In this document: one piece after another, positions 62,901 through 64,000 of the stretch
Numbering within the stretch: the stretch's first letter is position 1
How the letters are laid out: the number at the start of each line of letters is the position of its first letter
Assembly: GCA_032207245.1 (NCBI GenBank)
Contig: CM063504.1
Coordinates: forward strand, 21,302,565-21,366,564
Source: Pardosa pseudoannulata
Lineage: Eukaryota > Arthropoda > Arachnida > Araneae > Lycosidae
Direction of reading: 5' to 3'
Length of the DNA: 64,000 nucleotides
Translations under genes and position numbers: made by a program
Notes under the pieces: generated by a model
Told to the model about the DNA's origin: nothing
Database searches by the model: none
What the model saw: only the letters and a program-made list of their open reading frames with translations

Positions 62901-64000
62901 AATAATAAATTAAAAAAATTAACAAAATTTGGTAATAAATTATAAAAAATATATTGCTTGATCACAACCAATTACATTTTCAAAATGTTTTAAATATTGT
63001 TTTCGATGCATAGATATGAAAACATAAAGATGTCCCAGACACTGCAGTTTTTCCAAGAATTTAGGTGATATTGCTAAACAGTCATTTTCTGTTTCATCAA
63101 TATTCAATTCTTAGCCCTCTTTTACGTGAATTAAATTGGCTTCCTCTAATGAACTGGTTTTATCATTATTATAATCCTCTTCTAACTTTCTAAAAAGTTT
63201 TAAAAGTTCTTGAATCATTACTTTTATTATTGTTTTTATGGGAAGACTGTAGTTTCATTACAGAGAAGTTAAAATAAACATAAAGTCAAAAAAAGTATAC
63301 TAGAGCTTCCTCTATTCACACAAGCAACATACAGGCAAGAGTCTGCAGCAATTTCTGCAGAAACCAGTATTTGAGAGGTGGGGAAAATTAGTAAATGGGA
63401 TCTATTTACTATGGGCTTGAGTAAATGGCAATAACATTAGGAAAAATGTTCAGGAATGACTAGCTATTGAACAGTATAAGAAGTGAAACATTCAGGGTCA
63501 GTTAAAAGGTGCCATTACATTGTAAATTTAGGGGATGATGTATCAGTGTCCTGTAAGTAAGAAAGGGTAGAAAATTTACTAACTTACAAGTACTCCCAGG
63601 TTAAGAATATTTTTAGATTTATGGTAAGTAAATCATATTTAATTTTTTTTCCCTTTTAATGTTTTATTTTAGCACTATATTGACATCTCATGACAGGCTG
63701 TCTATCCTGACAAGCATAAATTATTTTTAATGCTACACTTCAGAATATCCTTAATTTTGTTTATCCACAAGGGGGAAGGGATTTTTTTCTCTGATTCTAA
63801 ATCTCATATTGATTGATCTTGCAGAAAAAGGACATTCGTACAAGTGCCTTACTTATACAAGAAGTGGTTCCTAGAATTCAAACCCAATATGCTAATCACT
63901 AAACCACCTTTGAACATGAAGTTATTTATTTATCATTTTTTTTGTTTGTTTGTCTTTAACTTTACTAATAATTCTTAATCTGAAAATTCAACATCTAAGC
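59933..64000. other. No gene seen in the last 4 kb
   Basis: AT-rich non-coding sequence. A short imperfect repeat, TGCAAGAATTTCGCATATAA and TGCGAGAATTTTGCATATAA, occurs near 60263 and 60340. The open frames at 60129-60428 and 62771-62971 have noise-like composition. No splice-bounded exon or named repeat was identified. Confidence 0.55.
63838..63905 (-). repeat. Possible tRNA-derived relic
   Basis: The minus strand reads AGGTGGTTTAGTGATTAGCA followed closely by GGGTTTGAATTCTAGGA, like box A and box B but without the anticodon arm between them. Low-confidence SINE fragment. Confidence 0.25.

Overview
This 64 kb window looks like AT-rich, repeat-heavy, intron-rich nuclear DNA from an arthropod, most likely a chelicerate such as a spider. 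The chelicerate call is an inference. It rests on a true aquaglyceroporin, a type ticks and spiders keep and insects largely lack, on 9 kb introns, and on the mix of hAT, pogo, Helitron, TWA-target MITE, LTR, RTE-like LINE and tRNA-SINE elements. No prokaryotic features were seen.

Only two host protein genes are convincing. The 3' part of an aquaglyceroporin gene lies on the + strand: exon 1111-1328, exon 10419-10612, and a probable short terminal exon at 20217-20254. Its 5' exons lie to the left of the window. An intact AMP-activated protein kinase beta subunit gene sits at 55441-56229 on the + strand, with its 262-codon reading frame in one exon.

Region by region. 1-20.2 kb is aquaglyceroporin intron filled with (TA)n microsatellites, a solo LTR, Helitron ends, small tandem duplications and tRNA-Met-type SINEs. 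20.5-22 kb holds a damaged hAT element with duplicated ends. 24.3-24.9 kb holds a second copy of the same solo LTR, again between (TA)n tracts. 26.7-30.9 kb is a graveyard: tandem repeats, a broken LINE reverse transcriptase, an LTR, a pogo/Tigger fragment, and a young tRNA-Arg-type SINE inside an older tRNA-Met-type SINE. 31.9-40.3 kb is a higher-order satellite: 90-bp monomers inside units of about 0.8-0.97 kb, roughly nine units, with spacers that decay strongly toward the middle. 43.7-45.6 kb is a recent 947-bp tandem duplication carrying three abutting MITEs. One of these MITE families has five copies between 44.5 and 49.9 kb. 47.4-51.5 kb holds two LTRs, one a solo LTR with a target duplication. 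52.6-53.9 kb is a complete non-autonomous hAT. 55.2-57.1 kb is the kinase-subunit gene. 57.5-59.9 kb is a TIR element with an 8-bp target duplication and a Merlin-type transposase remnant. 59.9-64 kb shows no gene.

The two host genes have no visible functional link. Most other long reading frames come from (TA)n tracts, AT-rich noise or repeats. Repeat borders without a stated target duplication are approximate.
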